DNA of 21,085 bases, taken from contig JBGVTE010000116.1 of assembly GCA_041862375.1 (NCBI GenBank), positions 1 through 21,085 on the forward strand, written 5' to 3'. The notes below the pieces were generated by a model. It ran no database searches and was not told where the DNA came from. It was given only the letters and a program-made list of their open reading frames with translations. The position numbers and the translations under genes were made by a program. This document shows, in pieces, positions 8,184-15,700 of the stretch (position 1 is its first letter; the number at the start of each line of letters is the position of its first letter). The stretch comes from WVZL01 sp041862375. GTDB taxonomy: Bacteria; Acidobacteriota; Aminicenantia; Aminicenantales; Aminicenantaceae.

Positions 8184-9191
8184 ATGAAAAAACTTTCCCT
8201 ATTCTTAGCTTTTATAGTTATGAGCGCATCTCTGAGCACTAGTGAAAATGTGAGCGAACAAGCCCCAAAGCGGCCTACTCATACCTACTCAATCGTAGCC
8301 CGGGATTCAGAAACAGGACAACTGGGTGTAGCAGTCCAGTCACACTGGTTCTCGGTAGGGCCTCTCGTTCCTTGGATCAAAGCTGGAGTCGGAGCAGTCG
8401 CAACCCAGTCCTTTGTTGAAGTTTCTTACGGCCCCCTCGGATTGGCTTTGATGAAATCTGGCAAGACTGCTCCTCAGGCTTTAAAAGCCCTAATCGAGAT
8501 TGATCCTAACAAAGAAGTAAGACAAGTAGCAATGATTGACAATCAAGGAAGAGTGGCTGTGCATACAGGTAAATTGTGTATCAGTGAAGCAGGGCATTTT
8601 ATCGGCGATCAGTTCTCAGTCCAAGCTAATTTGATGCTTAAAAACACGGTATGGAAGGCAATGGCAGAGGCTTATAAATCCACTAACGGAGATCTCATCG
8701 ACCGCTTGATGGCTTCCTTAGAAGCAGCCGAAAAGGAGGGAGGCGATATCCGTGGACGCCAGTCAGCCGCAATTATTGTCGTCAGAGGTGATCCCACAGG
8801 ACAATCCTGGAAAGACCGAATTATCGATTTGAGAGTGGAGGATCATCCTAATCCTGTAAAAGAGCTGAAGAGATTGGTGAAAGTTCACCGTGCTTACGAA
8901 CACATGAATAGAGGAGATGAATACATAGCCCATAATGATGTTGAAGCAGCTCTAAGGGAGTACAGTAATGCTGAAAAACTGACTCCCGATAATATAGAAA
9001 TGGTCTTCTGGCATGCGGTTACACTTGCAAGTTTGGACCGTGTAGAAGAGTCTTTACCTCTATTTAAAAGTGTGTTTAAAGCCGACTATAACTGGGCAAT
9101 TCTTCTCCCTCGTTTACCTCAGTCAAGGTTGCTTCCCGATAAATCCGAATTAATCGAGAAGATTCTTTCTGTTTTACCAGAGAAGAAATAG
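8184..9191 (+). CDS. Secreted DUF1028 protein with C-terminal TPR-like region
   Basis: A DUF1028 protein, a family predicted to share the Ntn-hydrolase fold. A signal peptide (MKKLSLFLAFIVMSASLSTS) precedes a first domain starting THTYSIVARDSETGQLGVAV, in which the Thr/Ser-rich beta strand and the later GVGAVATQSFVEVSYGPLGL are typical of the family. GRQSAAIIVVRG closes the domain around residue 200. From about residue 225 the sequence changes to helix pairs (YEHMNRGDEYIAHNDVEAAL, then EYSNAEKLTP) that read as tetratricopeptide-like repeats. Start ATG 8184 is chosen over GTG 8160 because GAGGAGG sits 6 nt upstream and the signal peptide begins there. The biochemical activity of the family is not established. 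Confidence 0.88.
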   Translation: MKKLSLFLAFIVMSASLSTSENVSEQAPKRPTHTYSIVARDSETGQLGVAVQSHWFSVGPLVPWIKAGVGAVATQSFVEVSYGPLGLALMKSGKTAPQALKALIEIDPNKEVRQVAMIDNQGRVAVHTGKLCISEAGHFIGDQFSVQANLMLKNTVWKAMAEAYKSTNGDLIDRLMASLEAAEKEGGDIRGRQSAAIIVVRGDPTGQSWKDRIIDLRVEDHPNPVKELKRLVKVHRAYEHMNRGDEYIAHNDVEAALREYSNAEKLTPDNIEMVFWHAVTLASLDRVEESLPLFKSVFKADYNWAILLPRLPQSRLLPDKSELIEKILSVLPEKK

Positions 9192-9317
9192 CCAGGACTG
9201 CTTCCTTTTATCAGAAGGAAAAAAGCTCCAAGGTTCAGCAGGTAAATCTTTTAAATAGCTTTCAAACCACTCGTATTGAGGATTTTTCTGAGTATTATCA
9301 CATCTCAGTATGGGCAT
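9174..9317 (-). pseudogene. Possible gene remnant or small ORF of 47 codons
   Basis: An open frame on the minus strand from ATG 9317 to TAA 9174, overlapping the 3' end of the DUF1028 gene by 18 nt. The residues look protein-like rather than random: NPQYEWFESYLKDLPAEPW, rich in Trp, Tyr and Phe with balanced charges. No ribosome-binding site is visible and stops lie just upstream in frame, so a truncated remnant of a larger gene is more likely than a functional small protein. I recognise no family. Confidence 0.25.
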
Positions 9318-9418
9318 TTCAAGCTAGGTTTAAACTGTCTATGGACTCAAGCTTGAATGATGTGATTTCGAGAGGGTGATCAGACTAAAATTCAAGAGGA
9401 AAAGAAAAAAAATCACAT

Positions 9419-9441
9419 TATAAAAGTTATGAATACCTGAC
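9419..9441. repeat. Degenerate single arm of the REP-like family (half of copy C type)
   Basis: TATAAAAGTTATGAA, two differing bases, then CCTGAC; this matches the right arm of the inverted repeat at 20458-20484 at 21 of 23 positions. No partner arm is found within a few hundred bases. It spans the stop codon of the HgcAB-like gene (9427-9429), so the last residues of that protein (VRYS) are encoded in it. Confidence 0.5.
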
Positions 9442-10554
9442 TTTCTTGCTTAGGCGTTTTCCCAAGAGATTTAGTTTGAATTTTCTGACCGTTTCAGGTC
9501 CTATTCTCCCGCCTTCAGGAGATTCAAAAAAAAGAGCATCAAAGGGGCACTGAACGATACAGGCTCCACAGTGGATACAACGCTCTTGATTTACCAATAC
9601 CGGGACCTTCTTCAACCTGTCGCACCTAAAGCAATTCCTGGGGCAAACGTACACGCATAAACCTGCGCCTTTGCACCTGCTTTCATCTATCATAACTTTA
9701 AACTGCTTCTCCTCAATGAAACCGCTCTTTAAGACAGGAATGCTCCCATTTAAATCAACACTCAGAATAAAAATGACGATGAAAGAGATAACGCTCCACT
9801 GAATGAAGAATTTCCAGGAGAAATTGGCTGTTGCAATACTGTAAACGAGAAGGGCAGAGATGCTGATTCCCCACAACATGAACATTAGGCCTGTACTTCC
9901 TCTGTCTGGAGCTAACCATGAACTGTAAATAGGGAAAAAGATGAAAAGTGCAAACGCCAATCCCCAGACCAGAATTACAAGGGGTAAAAGAATTTCAGGT
10001 ACGAATAATAACACTAAGATCCCTGAGATAAGAGAAATCGGAAAAGCCCAGGCTACAGCCATCTCTATTCGCTGTTTTGAAGGAAACTCAACTTCTCTCA
10101 TCTTCTGATCTTTTTTAAGGTTATTTTTCACAAAATGAGGAATATCTCTGGCATACACTGGCCCCCAGATAATATGCCACCCTGTTTTTTTCGTAATTAC
10201 CGTGGTTTCAACTCCTGGGGCAGCAAGCTGAGGCAGTATCACTTTTTTGTGATTTACAAGTTGCTCAATTCCGCTCGTCCTCAAAACTGAAATCACATCA
10301 TGAACAGTAAAATGCCCTCCAACAGATGCGCACCAAACATTTATTCCCCTGCTGTTTGCTACAAGAAGATAGGCATTCATCCCTTTCAGCGCTCTCTTTA
10401 CTCTTTCTACAGTTAAATGATAGTTGCAGGTAAGAAAAACTGGTGAGTTTTTGTCTGGACTTCCGATTACCCTTAAACCAGTTTTACAGGGAAAAGGTAA
10501 AAACCTCAGCAGAGTCTCAGCGATATTTATTACAACATAACCGAACAGTTTCAT
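9427..10554 (-). CDS. HgcAB-like fusion protein (corrinoid domain + membrane domain + ferredoxin)
   Basis: A single 375-residue chain joining the two partners known from microbial mercury methylation. Residues 1-145 match the HgcA corrinoid-binding domain: NSPVFLTCNYHLTVERVKRAL, then INVWCASVGGHFTVHDV with Cys75 at the place of the HgcA cobalt-ligand Cys, then VILPQLAAPGV and WGPVYARDIPHF. Residues about 167-266 hold four to five membrane segments, ending with the HgcA-like DLNGSIP (267-273). Residues 285-345 are a two-cluster ferredoxin. Cluster motif 1 reads C294-x2-A297-x2-C300-x3-C304, lacking the second Cys; motif 2 is complete (C326, C329, C332, C336). The HgcA motif NVWCAAGK is altered to NVWCASVG, and the C-terminal Cys pair of HgcB is absent. 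It follows a methyltransferase by 5 nt. True mercury methylation is doubtful; corrinoid-based methyl transfer is the inference. Confidence 0.88.
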   Translation of the reverse strand: MKLFGYVVINIAETLLRFLPFPCKTGLRVIGSPDKNSPVFLTCNYHLTVERVKRALKGMNAYLLVANSRGINVWCASVGGHFTVHDVISVLRTSGIEQLVNHKKVILPQLAAPGVETTVITKKTGWHIIWGPVYARDIPHFVKNNLKKDQKMREVEFPSKQRIEMAVAWAFPISLISGILVLLFVPEILLPLVILVWGLAFALFIFFPIYSSWLAPDRGSTGLMFMLWGISISALLVYSIATANFSWKFFIQWSVISFIVIFILSVDLNGSIPVLKSGFIEEKQFKVMIDESRCKGAGLCVYVCPRNCFRCDRLKKVPVLVNQERCIHCGACIVQCPFDALFFESPEGGRIGPETVRKFKLNLLGKRLSKKVRYS

Positions 10555-10559
10555 AGGTA

Positions 10560-11219
10560 TTATTTCTTTGTTTTCCTCGCAACTAATTCAATAAAATTTT
10601 CTCTTTTATTCAATTTTATTGATTCTATTAAAAATCCAAAACTCTGAATTCTGCCAGGCAAATCTTGTAAAGCTCTCGTGGTATTTTGAGTGAGCAAGTA
10701 GGTGGCTATTCTTAGAGGAATTCTTAAAATCACGGTGAACAGTTTTTTTAAAATATTTGTGGGTCTTACTTCATCTCCAACAAGGAGAAGTCCTCCTGGT
10801 TTGAGGATTCGTTTGACTTGGCTCATTGTATAGGAAAATTCATTTTCGGTCAGCTCAGAAAAGCATAAGCCACTCGTTACAGCATCATATTTTTCCCTTT
10901 CCTCACTTCCAAGCTCAGCCACTCCCATATCGTATAATTCAACATTTTCAGTAAGCTTTGCTTCCCTTAAGTGAGATTTAGCTATATCCAGCATCCGAGG
11001 ATTTACATCTATTCCCTTTACCTTTGCGCCTCGTTTGGCAGCTCTCAGCGTTAGTGCTCCAGTACCGCAGCCAAGGTCGAGAACAATATCACCCTTTTTT
11101 ATGTGACGAGTTAATTCATCATAGACCTTTTCTAACTTTCCACGGGTGACGAGCCACAGACCTTTATCATAACTTCTTGGAATCTTCTCCAGGATCTTCA
11201 TCAGGACATAGGTACTCAT
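10560..11219 (-). CDS. Class I SAM-dependent methyltransferase (corrinoid protein-associated, CpaM-like)
   Basis: A 219-residue Rossmann methyltransferase. SAM motif I is VLDLGCGTGALTL (about residues 46-58), followed by the acidic ribose-binding GIDVNP, then AVTSGLCFSELTENE and LKPGGLLLVGDE as later core motifs. The N-terminus MSTYVLMKILEKIPRSYDKG and the C-terminal RALQDLPGRI segment are distinctive. As I recall, families with this architecture are annotated as corrinoid protein-associated methyltransferase (CpaM) next to HgcAB-like fusion genes. The stop is 5 nt before the start of the HgcAB-like gene, which itself lacks a Shine-Dalgarno, so translational coupling is likely. It may pass a methyl group between SAM and the corrinoid or modify the product; direction and substrate are unknown. 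Confidence 0.85.
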   Translation of the reverse strand: MSTYVLMKILEKIPRSYDKGLWLVTRGKLEKVYDELTRHIKKGDIVLDLGCGTGALTLRAAKRGAKVKGIDVNPRMLDIAKSHLREAKLTENVELYDMGVAELGSEEREKYDAVTSGLCFSELTENEFSYTMSQVKRILKPGGLLLVGDEVRPTNILKKLFTVILRIPLRIATYLLTQNTTRALQDLPGRIQSFGFLIESIKLNKRENFIELVARKTKK

Positions 11220-11275
11220 TCTGATTCATCCTGTCGTTTTTTCATTTTTCTCATAACTTTGAAGAATAACAAAAA

Positions 11276-11295
11276 GTGTAAGATCAGGTCTACAC
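11276..11295. promoter_or_regulatory. Inverted repeat GTGTA-N10-TACAC upstream of the methyltransferase operon
   Basis: An interrupted palindrome, GTGTAAGA and TCTACAC arms with one bulged base, lies 57-76 nt upstream of the methyltransferase start. Spacing and symmetry suit a dimeric repressor or activator site. No convincing -35/-10 pair could be fixed nearby. Confidence 0.3.
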
Positions 11296-11310
11296 ATTAT
11301 TTTTTCTGTT

Positions 11311-11408
11311 AAAGGGGACAGGCTAATTTTTCACTTTTATAGGAGTATCTGATTTTGAGAAAGAGTGATTAGTGAAATACATTAATGAAAAAGTAGCCTA
11401 TCCCCTTT
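11311..11408. repeat. REPIN-like inverted repeat, copy B
   Basis: Arms of 23 nt at 11311-11333 and 11386-11408 pair with two mismatches, separated by 52 nt. The core is AAAGGGGA(C/T)AGGCTA and the outer end is flanked by T/A runs. Two inverted REP-type units with a spacer of this size are the layout called a REPIN. The right arm overlaps the 3' end of dnaE and provides its last nine residues and stop codon. Confidence 0.72.
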
Positions 11409-14210
11409 TTCAAAAGAGTTTAGGAAAAAACAGTTAAAAATCTTTGGCCTTCCGCCTCCGTCTTTTCTTATTTCCCCCCTTAGGTAGCAGGTAGGCGGAG
11501 AGCCAAAAGTCAGACACTTCGTCTCCCCTACTCCCTCTAAGAGGCCTGTCTCATCCTCAAAGAGAAAAAAGTACTTCTTGCCGTTGCTTACTGATTTCTG
11601 CCGAGCATCGACTACTCTGACCACGAGCTCCACTTCGTGACCAACGTAATTCCCTAAATCTTTTATCCGGAGAGCGGGTCTTTTCCCCTCAAACAGAGAA
11701 AGGGAGTCACCTTCAGGGTTGAAGCCGAGAGATTCAACCAGCATCTTCTCTTTCTGCTTTGTGTCGAGCTCCGATACCTCTTCCATCCCCTCCAATCCTC
11801 TGAAATAACGGAGAATCTGTCGAGTCCTCCTTGGCTCGAGAGAATCGAAAACACCTGCTTTGATGAGAGAAAGGAGCTCTGTCCTTGTCAAAGAAACACG
11901 GGAGAGAAAGTCCTCTATAGAAAGATACTCTCCGTTTTTCCTCTCTTCGATGATTTTATCTGCAGTTTTCAGAGCTAACCCCTTTATGGAGGTGAACCCA
12001 ACCCGGATATTCTTCCCCTCTACTTCAAACATGTAGCAGCTCCTGTTCACGTCAGGCCCTAAAATCTTAATCCCGTGTCTCTTGACCTCCTCGATGTATT
12101 CGGGCAAGCCGTAGTAGCCGCCGCCAGCGTTAAGGACTGCTGTCAAGTAGTGGAGAGGATAGTTGGCCTTTAAGTAGAGAGCCTGGTAGGCCATGGAGGC
12201 ATAGGAAGCACTGTGAGCTTTATTGAATGAGTAAGAAGAAAAATCTTCCATGGTTTTCCATAATTTCTGTATCTCTCTTTGAGCGTAACCTCTCTCGATA
12301 GCTTCTCTGAAGAATTGTCTCTTGAGCTTGAGAGGAACTTTCTTCGCTTTAAGGAAACGACGGAGGGAATCCCCCTCTTCAGGAGGCATCCCTGCCACCC
12401 GCTCTGCAACCTGCATCACCTGTTCTTCATAGAGAAGAAGCCCTTTTGACTCGGGGAGTATCTTGTTCATGAGTGAATCATAAAAGGCGGATCTTCCTTC
12501 CCGGCTACGGAGAAGAACTTCTTTCATCCCGCTTTCGGTAGGGCCTGGCCTGATAAGAGCCAGAGCCTGAGTCAGCTCATAAATGTTCTCTGGCTTCATG
12601 CGGCGGAGGAGGTTCATCATAGCCGGACTTTCTACCTGAAAACAGCCTATAGTCTGGGCTTTCTTGAGAAGGTTATAAGTCTTCGCATCCTGAGTAAGAA
12701 TCCTTCGAATTTTCAGCATTTCTTTGGTTCCTGAAATAGCCGCCAGTCCCCTCACCGAAAGCAGGTCGAGTTTGATGAGTTTAAGGTCTTCGACGGCGTC
12801 CCGGTCGTACTGAGCCATCAGAAGACCTTTTGCTGATTCCTCAAGGGGCAGGTAACGGCTCGAAGGGGCAGGAGTGAGGATGACTCCTCCCACGTGCAGT
12901 GATTTTTCGCAGTAGACAGAAGTAAGGCCGGACGCTGCCTTCCACACTTCCAGGTAGCCAGGAAGAGGCTTGCTCTTTTTGAGAAAGCCAGACTCAGCGT
13001 AAAAGGGGACTCTTTTACTCAAAGACCTGGCTTCTTCAGGGGAAATACCAAAGGCACGGGCTGTTTCATAGAGAGCAGAGCGGGCACGGTAATTTTTCAG
13101 GCTGCAGACAAAAGCTGCCCCTGTCCTACCCTTTCCGTATTTATCCAAAACATAAGAGAGAACGTGGCCTCTTCTTCGAGAATCAAAATCCAGGTCGATA
13201 TCCGGAGGATCATCCCGACCTTTGTTAAGAAATCTTTCGAAGTAAAGGTCAAACTCGATGGGGTCAATGTGAGAAATCCCCAAAAGATAAGCCAAAAAAG
13301 ATGATGCCCCCGAACCTTTGAGGTTGTGAAGAATTCTTCGCTTTCGGGCAAATTGGACTACATCATTGACTATCAGAAAGTAAGGAGAAAAACCTGATTT
13401 TTCGATAACACTGAGCTCCATCTTGGCTCGCTGTCTCTCCTTCCAGCTCAGGTTTTTAAAGCTCCTCAACTTACTCATCACCACATCTCTTAAAGTAGTG
13501 GAAAAAAGGTCTTCGGGGAGAAGGGGTACGATGTTCTCGAAGGAAAATCGGCACTTCTCAGCTACTTCAAAAGTTTTTTTGAAAGCCCCCTTCACTTGAG
13601 CACCAAATCTCTTGAGGGCCAAGGCTTCCTGCTCTGGGCCAAAGAGTTTAACCGTGTTCCTTAACGCCTCCCTTTCTGGGGGAAATGGAATTTTCTTCTG
13701 TATAGCATGAAGGAGGATCAATCTCTCAGGGTTTTTTACAAACTTCAGGGAGTTCACCCACACCAGGGGTAAACCGCAGCTCTGAGACCAGGCCAACACT
13801 TTCTGAAAGTTAAAAAAATCGCTTCCAAGGTAAAAATCTTCCTTTGAAGAGAAGGCTAGATCCTCCAGCGGATTTTCTTCTTTGGCTTGAGGAAGGAGGA
13901 TAACAACCAACCCTTCCGTATTTTTTATCTCCTTTTGATTGAGGATTTCCATCAAATTCCAGTAGCCCTCTCTGCTTTTAACAAGGAACAAAAATCTCTT
14001 TCCCTGAAGTTCTATCTCACAGCCAAAGAGAGGCTTGAAGCCCATCTCCAAAGCAATCCGCTTCCACCCGGCCCAGCCGTAGACGTTTTCAATGTCTGCC
14101 AGGGCTGCACCGGGGAGTCTTCTCTGACAAACCCAGGAGGCTGCCTCTTCTAGAGTAAGCCCTCCCTTCCCTTTGCTGTAGACAGAATGAATTCTCAGAG
14201 GAATAAACAT
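11382..14210 (-). CDS. dnaE: DNA polymerase III alpha subunit, DnaE2-like (SOS/translesion type)
   Basis: C-family DNA polymerase, 942 residues, shorter than replicative DnaE (about 1160) and usual DnaE2 (about 1050). Order: degenerate PHP domain (1-200), palm and fingers (about 220-680), helix-hairpin-helix region (about 720-800), C-terminal OB fold (850-930). The catalytic acids are visible: PDIDLDFD with Asp337 and Asp339, and KLDLLSVRGL with Asp482. The PHP start reads PLRIHSVYS, so the first metal-binding His of HxH is Arg and nuclease activity is unlikely. DSLSLF (835-840) resembles a beta-clamp binding motif. AGGA lies 6 nt before the ATG. It follows dinB and lexA on the same strand, the context of an SOS mutagenesis polymerase. 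The C-terminal KGDRLLFH is encoded by a repeat arm. Confidence 0.88.
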   Translation of the reverse strand: MFIPLRIHSVYSKGKGGLTLEEAASWVCQRRLPGAALADIENVYGWAGWKRIALEMGFKPLFGCEIELQGKRFLFLVKSREGYWNLMEILNQKEIKNTEGLVVILLPQAKEENPLEDLAFSSKEDFYLGSDFFNFQKVLAWSQSCGLPLVWVNSLKFVKNPERLILLHAIQKKIPFPPEREALRNTVKLFGPEQEALALKRFGAQVKGAFKKTFEVAEKCRFSFENIVPLLPEDLFSTTLRDVVMSKLRSFKNLSWKERQRAKMELSVIEKSGFSPYFLIVNDVVQFARKRRILHNLKGSGASSFLAYLLGISHIDPIEFDLYFERFLNKGRDDPPDIDLDFDSRRRGHVLSYVLDKYGKGRTGAAFVCSLKNYRARSALYETARAFGISPEEARSLSKRVPFYAESGFLKKSKPLPGYLEVWKAASGLTSVYCEKSLHVGGVILTPAPSSRYLPLEESAKGLLMAQYDRDAVEDLKLIKLDLLSVRGLAAISGTKEMLKIRRILTQDAKTYNLLKKAQTIGCFQVESPAMMNLLRRMKPENIYELTQALALIRPGPTESGMKEVLLRSREGRSAFYDSLMNKILPESKGLLLYEEQVMQVAERVAGMPPEEGDSLRRFLKAKKVPLKLKRQFFREAIERGYAQREIQKLWKTMEDFSSYSFNKAHSASYASMAYQALYLKANYPLHYLTAVLNAGGGYYGLPEYIEEVKRHGIKILGPDVNRSCYMFEVEGKNIRVGFTSIKGLALKTADKIIEERKNGEYLSIEDFLSRVSLTRTELLSLIKAGVFDSLEPRRTRQILRYFRGLEGMEEVSELDTKQKEKMLVESLGFNPEGDSLSLFEGKRPALRIKDLGNYVGHEVELVVRVVDARQKSVSNGKKYFFLFEDETGLLEGVGETKCLTFGSPPTCYLRGEIRKDGGGRPKIFNCFFLNSFEKGDRLLFH

Positions 14211-14239
14211 CCCGCGTCCTATCCAAACGTGGTAATCTA

Positions 14240-14254
14240 ACGAGTTTAGCTCGT
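14240..14254. repeat. Short palindrome ACGAG-TTTAG-CTCGT in the dinB-dnaE gap
   Basis: A 5-bp stem with a 5-nt loop, extendable by three pairs past a bulge, centred in the 64-nt gap between dinB and dnaE. It could be an operator or a weak RNA hairpin; it does not match the palindrome at the lexA promoter. Confidence 0.25.
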
Positions 14255-14274
14255 CTAGCCAGTCTTGCTGTATG

Positions 14275-15498
14275 TTATTTCGTCAAAGAGGCTGTTTTGA
14301 GCACAAAACCTCGTTTTTTCTCGAAACTGTAGAGGCTCTCCAGCATTTTTTCCCGGACTGTGAGGAGAGAGCCAAAACCGTACTTCTCCCTCACCCGGTC
14401 CACAGCAAGGCCCAGCCTCTCCGAGCGCTCTGAATAAGGCTCGAAAAGGGAAAGAGGCCTGGCTCTAACCAAGTCAGAAGCCTTCACTCCGACCAGGCGC
14501 AGTGACAATCGGGAAGAAGAGAAAAGCTGGAGAAAAAGCTCCTCGGCAATTTTGTAAACCTTTGTCATGTCTTGAATGGGACTGATAAGAAGCCTCCGCC
14601 GGGCTCCGGTTTTAAAGTCAGAATACCTGACTTTTACTTCAATAATATGGGCAAAAAGGCGCCCCCCACGCAGAGGAAGGGTTAACCTATCGCAGAGATA
14701 AGCCAAGTGAGCCAGAAGCAAGCGTCTGCTCCAGATGTCTTCTAAGAAAGTCGTCTCCCGGGAGATAGATTTGGGAATATACGCAGTAACCACGGGGCGG
14801 CTATCAATCCCTCTGGACTGAAGGTAGAGCTCATCGCCGTTCAGACCGAAGAGAGAGCGCAACGTTGTCCGCGGCAAACCCCACAGATCACCTATCTTAC
14901 GGATATTGAGCATCTTGAGGATAACCTGGGCCTTGGGTCCTATTCCGGGCAGAGATTCTATACCAAGGCTCTTCAGGAATTCTTCTCCCTTTCCATGCTC
15001 AAGCTCGAAGAATCCGCCTGGTTTAGCCCGGCTGGTGGCCAGCTTGGCCAAAATCTTATTCGGAGCCAAACCCATCGAAACTGAAAGCCCCAACTCTTTC
15101 TCCACCCGCTGTTTGATCTCTCGAGCCGCGCTGGAGAAAGAACAATAAAGAGGACGGCAGCGAGTCAAATCAAGGTAGGCTTCATCCAGGGATGCCTCTT
15201 CCACATCAGGTGTGTAACTGGAAAGGAGACGGAAGAACTTCTCGGAGAATACCTTATAAATCTGGTAGTTCCCTCTTATGAATATTCCACAAGGACAGAG
15301 CTGATAAGCCTTTCTGAGGGGCATGCCGGAATGGACACCGTATCTTCGGGCTTCATAAGAAGCAGTGGAAGCCACTCCTCTCTCATGGGGGAGACCACCG
15401 ACAATGACCGGCTTACCCTTGAGAGAAGGGTTGAGAAGCTCCTCGACAGCCGCAAAAAAGGCATCGATGTCAATATGGACAATACATCTCCTTTTCAT
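14275..15498 (-). CDS. dinB: DNA polymerase IV (Y-family, DinB)
   Basis: Y-family translesion polymerase, 407 residues. Catalytic metal ligands are Asp10 in HIDIDAFFAAVEE and Asp105-Glu106 in ASLDEAYLD. Phe15 occupies the steric-gate position that excludes ribonucleotides. The helix-hairpin-helix region LPGIGPKAQVILKMLNI lies around residues 173-195, and the little-finger domain follows. RPLSLFEP near residue 347 is a beta-clamp binding motif. Unlike ImuB, which has lost catalytic residues, this copy keeps all of them, so it should be an active polymerase. GGAG lies 10 nt before the ATG. It sits between lexA and dnaE, all in the same direction, as in lexA-controlled mutagenesis cassettes. Confidence 0.94.
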   Translation of the reverse strand: MKRRCIVHIDIDAFFAAVEELLNPSLKGKPVIVGGLPHERGVASTASYEARRYGVHSGMPLRKAYQLCPCGIFIRGNYQIYKVFSEKFFRLLSSYTPDVEEASLDEAYLDLTRCRPLYCSFSSAAREIKQRVEKELGLSVSMGLAPNKILAKLATSRAKPGGFFELEHGKGEEFLKSLGIESLPGIGPKAQVILKMLNIRKIGDLWGLPRTTLRSLFGLNGDELYLQSRGIDSRPVVTAYIPKSISRETTFLEDIWSRRLLLAHLAYLCDRLTLPLRGGRLFAHIIEVKVRYSDFKTGARRRLLISPIQDMTKVYKIAEELFLQLFSSSRLSLRLVGVKASDLVRARPLSLFEPYSERSERLGLAVDRVREKYGFGSLLTVREKMLESLYSFEKKRGFVLKTASLTK

Positions 15499-15546
15499 TT
15501 TTAACTTACTCCGTTCATTTATCTTGCTTATTTAATCTGCTTCATC

Positions 15547-15700
15547 TGTTACTCTGGGAATCAGTGCTTCGTTACTCTGTTAAAAATAGAAAAAATAGCC
15601 TGACTCAGCTATTCTGAATCTAACATCAAGGAGTTAGAATCGGAAATTAACTTATAAACCAGTCACCAGTTCAACAGAGTTACAGTCACGGAGCAACTGG
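15547..15700. repeat. Cluster of short degenerate repeats between lexA and dinB
   Basis: GTTACTCTG occurs at 15548-15556 and 15571-15579, and a near-complement CAGAGTTAC appears near 15675. CCAGTT and AACTGG (near 15668 and 15695) are inverted, and CAGTCAC occurs twice. ATTCT...AGAAT and TCTAAC...GTTAGA form a further weak stem around 15611-15640. The function is unclear: it may be a decayed repeat, or may end lexA transcription. No promoter for dinB could be fixed confidently in the 202-nt gap. Confidence 0.35.

Noticed and set aside
9427..10554. Annotation as genuine mercury methyltransferase HgcA
   Set aside because: The cap-helix motif is altered, the ferredoxin is fused and the HgcB C-terminal Cys pair is missing; only an HgcAB-like assignment is supported.
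14624..14646. GAATACCTGACTTTT in dinB resembling the repeat arm at the HgcAB-like stop
   Set aside because: It encodes the conserved little-finger segment KVRYSDF of DinB, so it is explained by coding.
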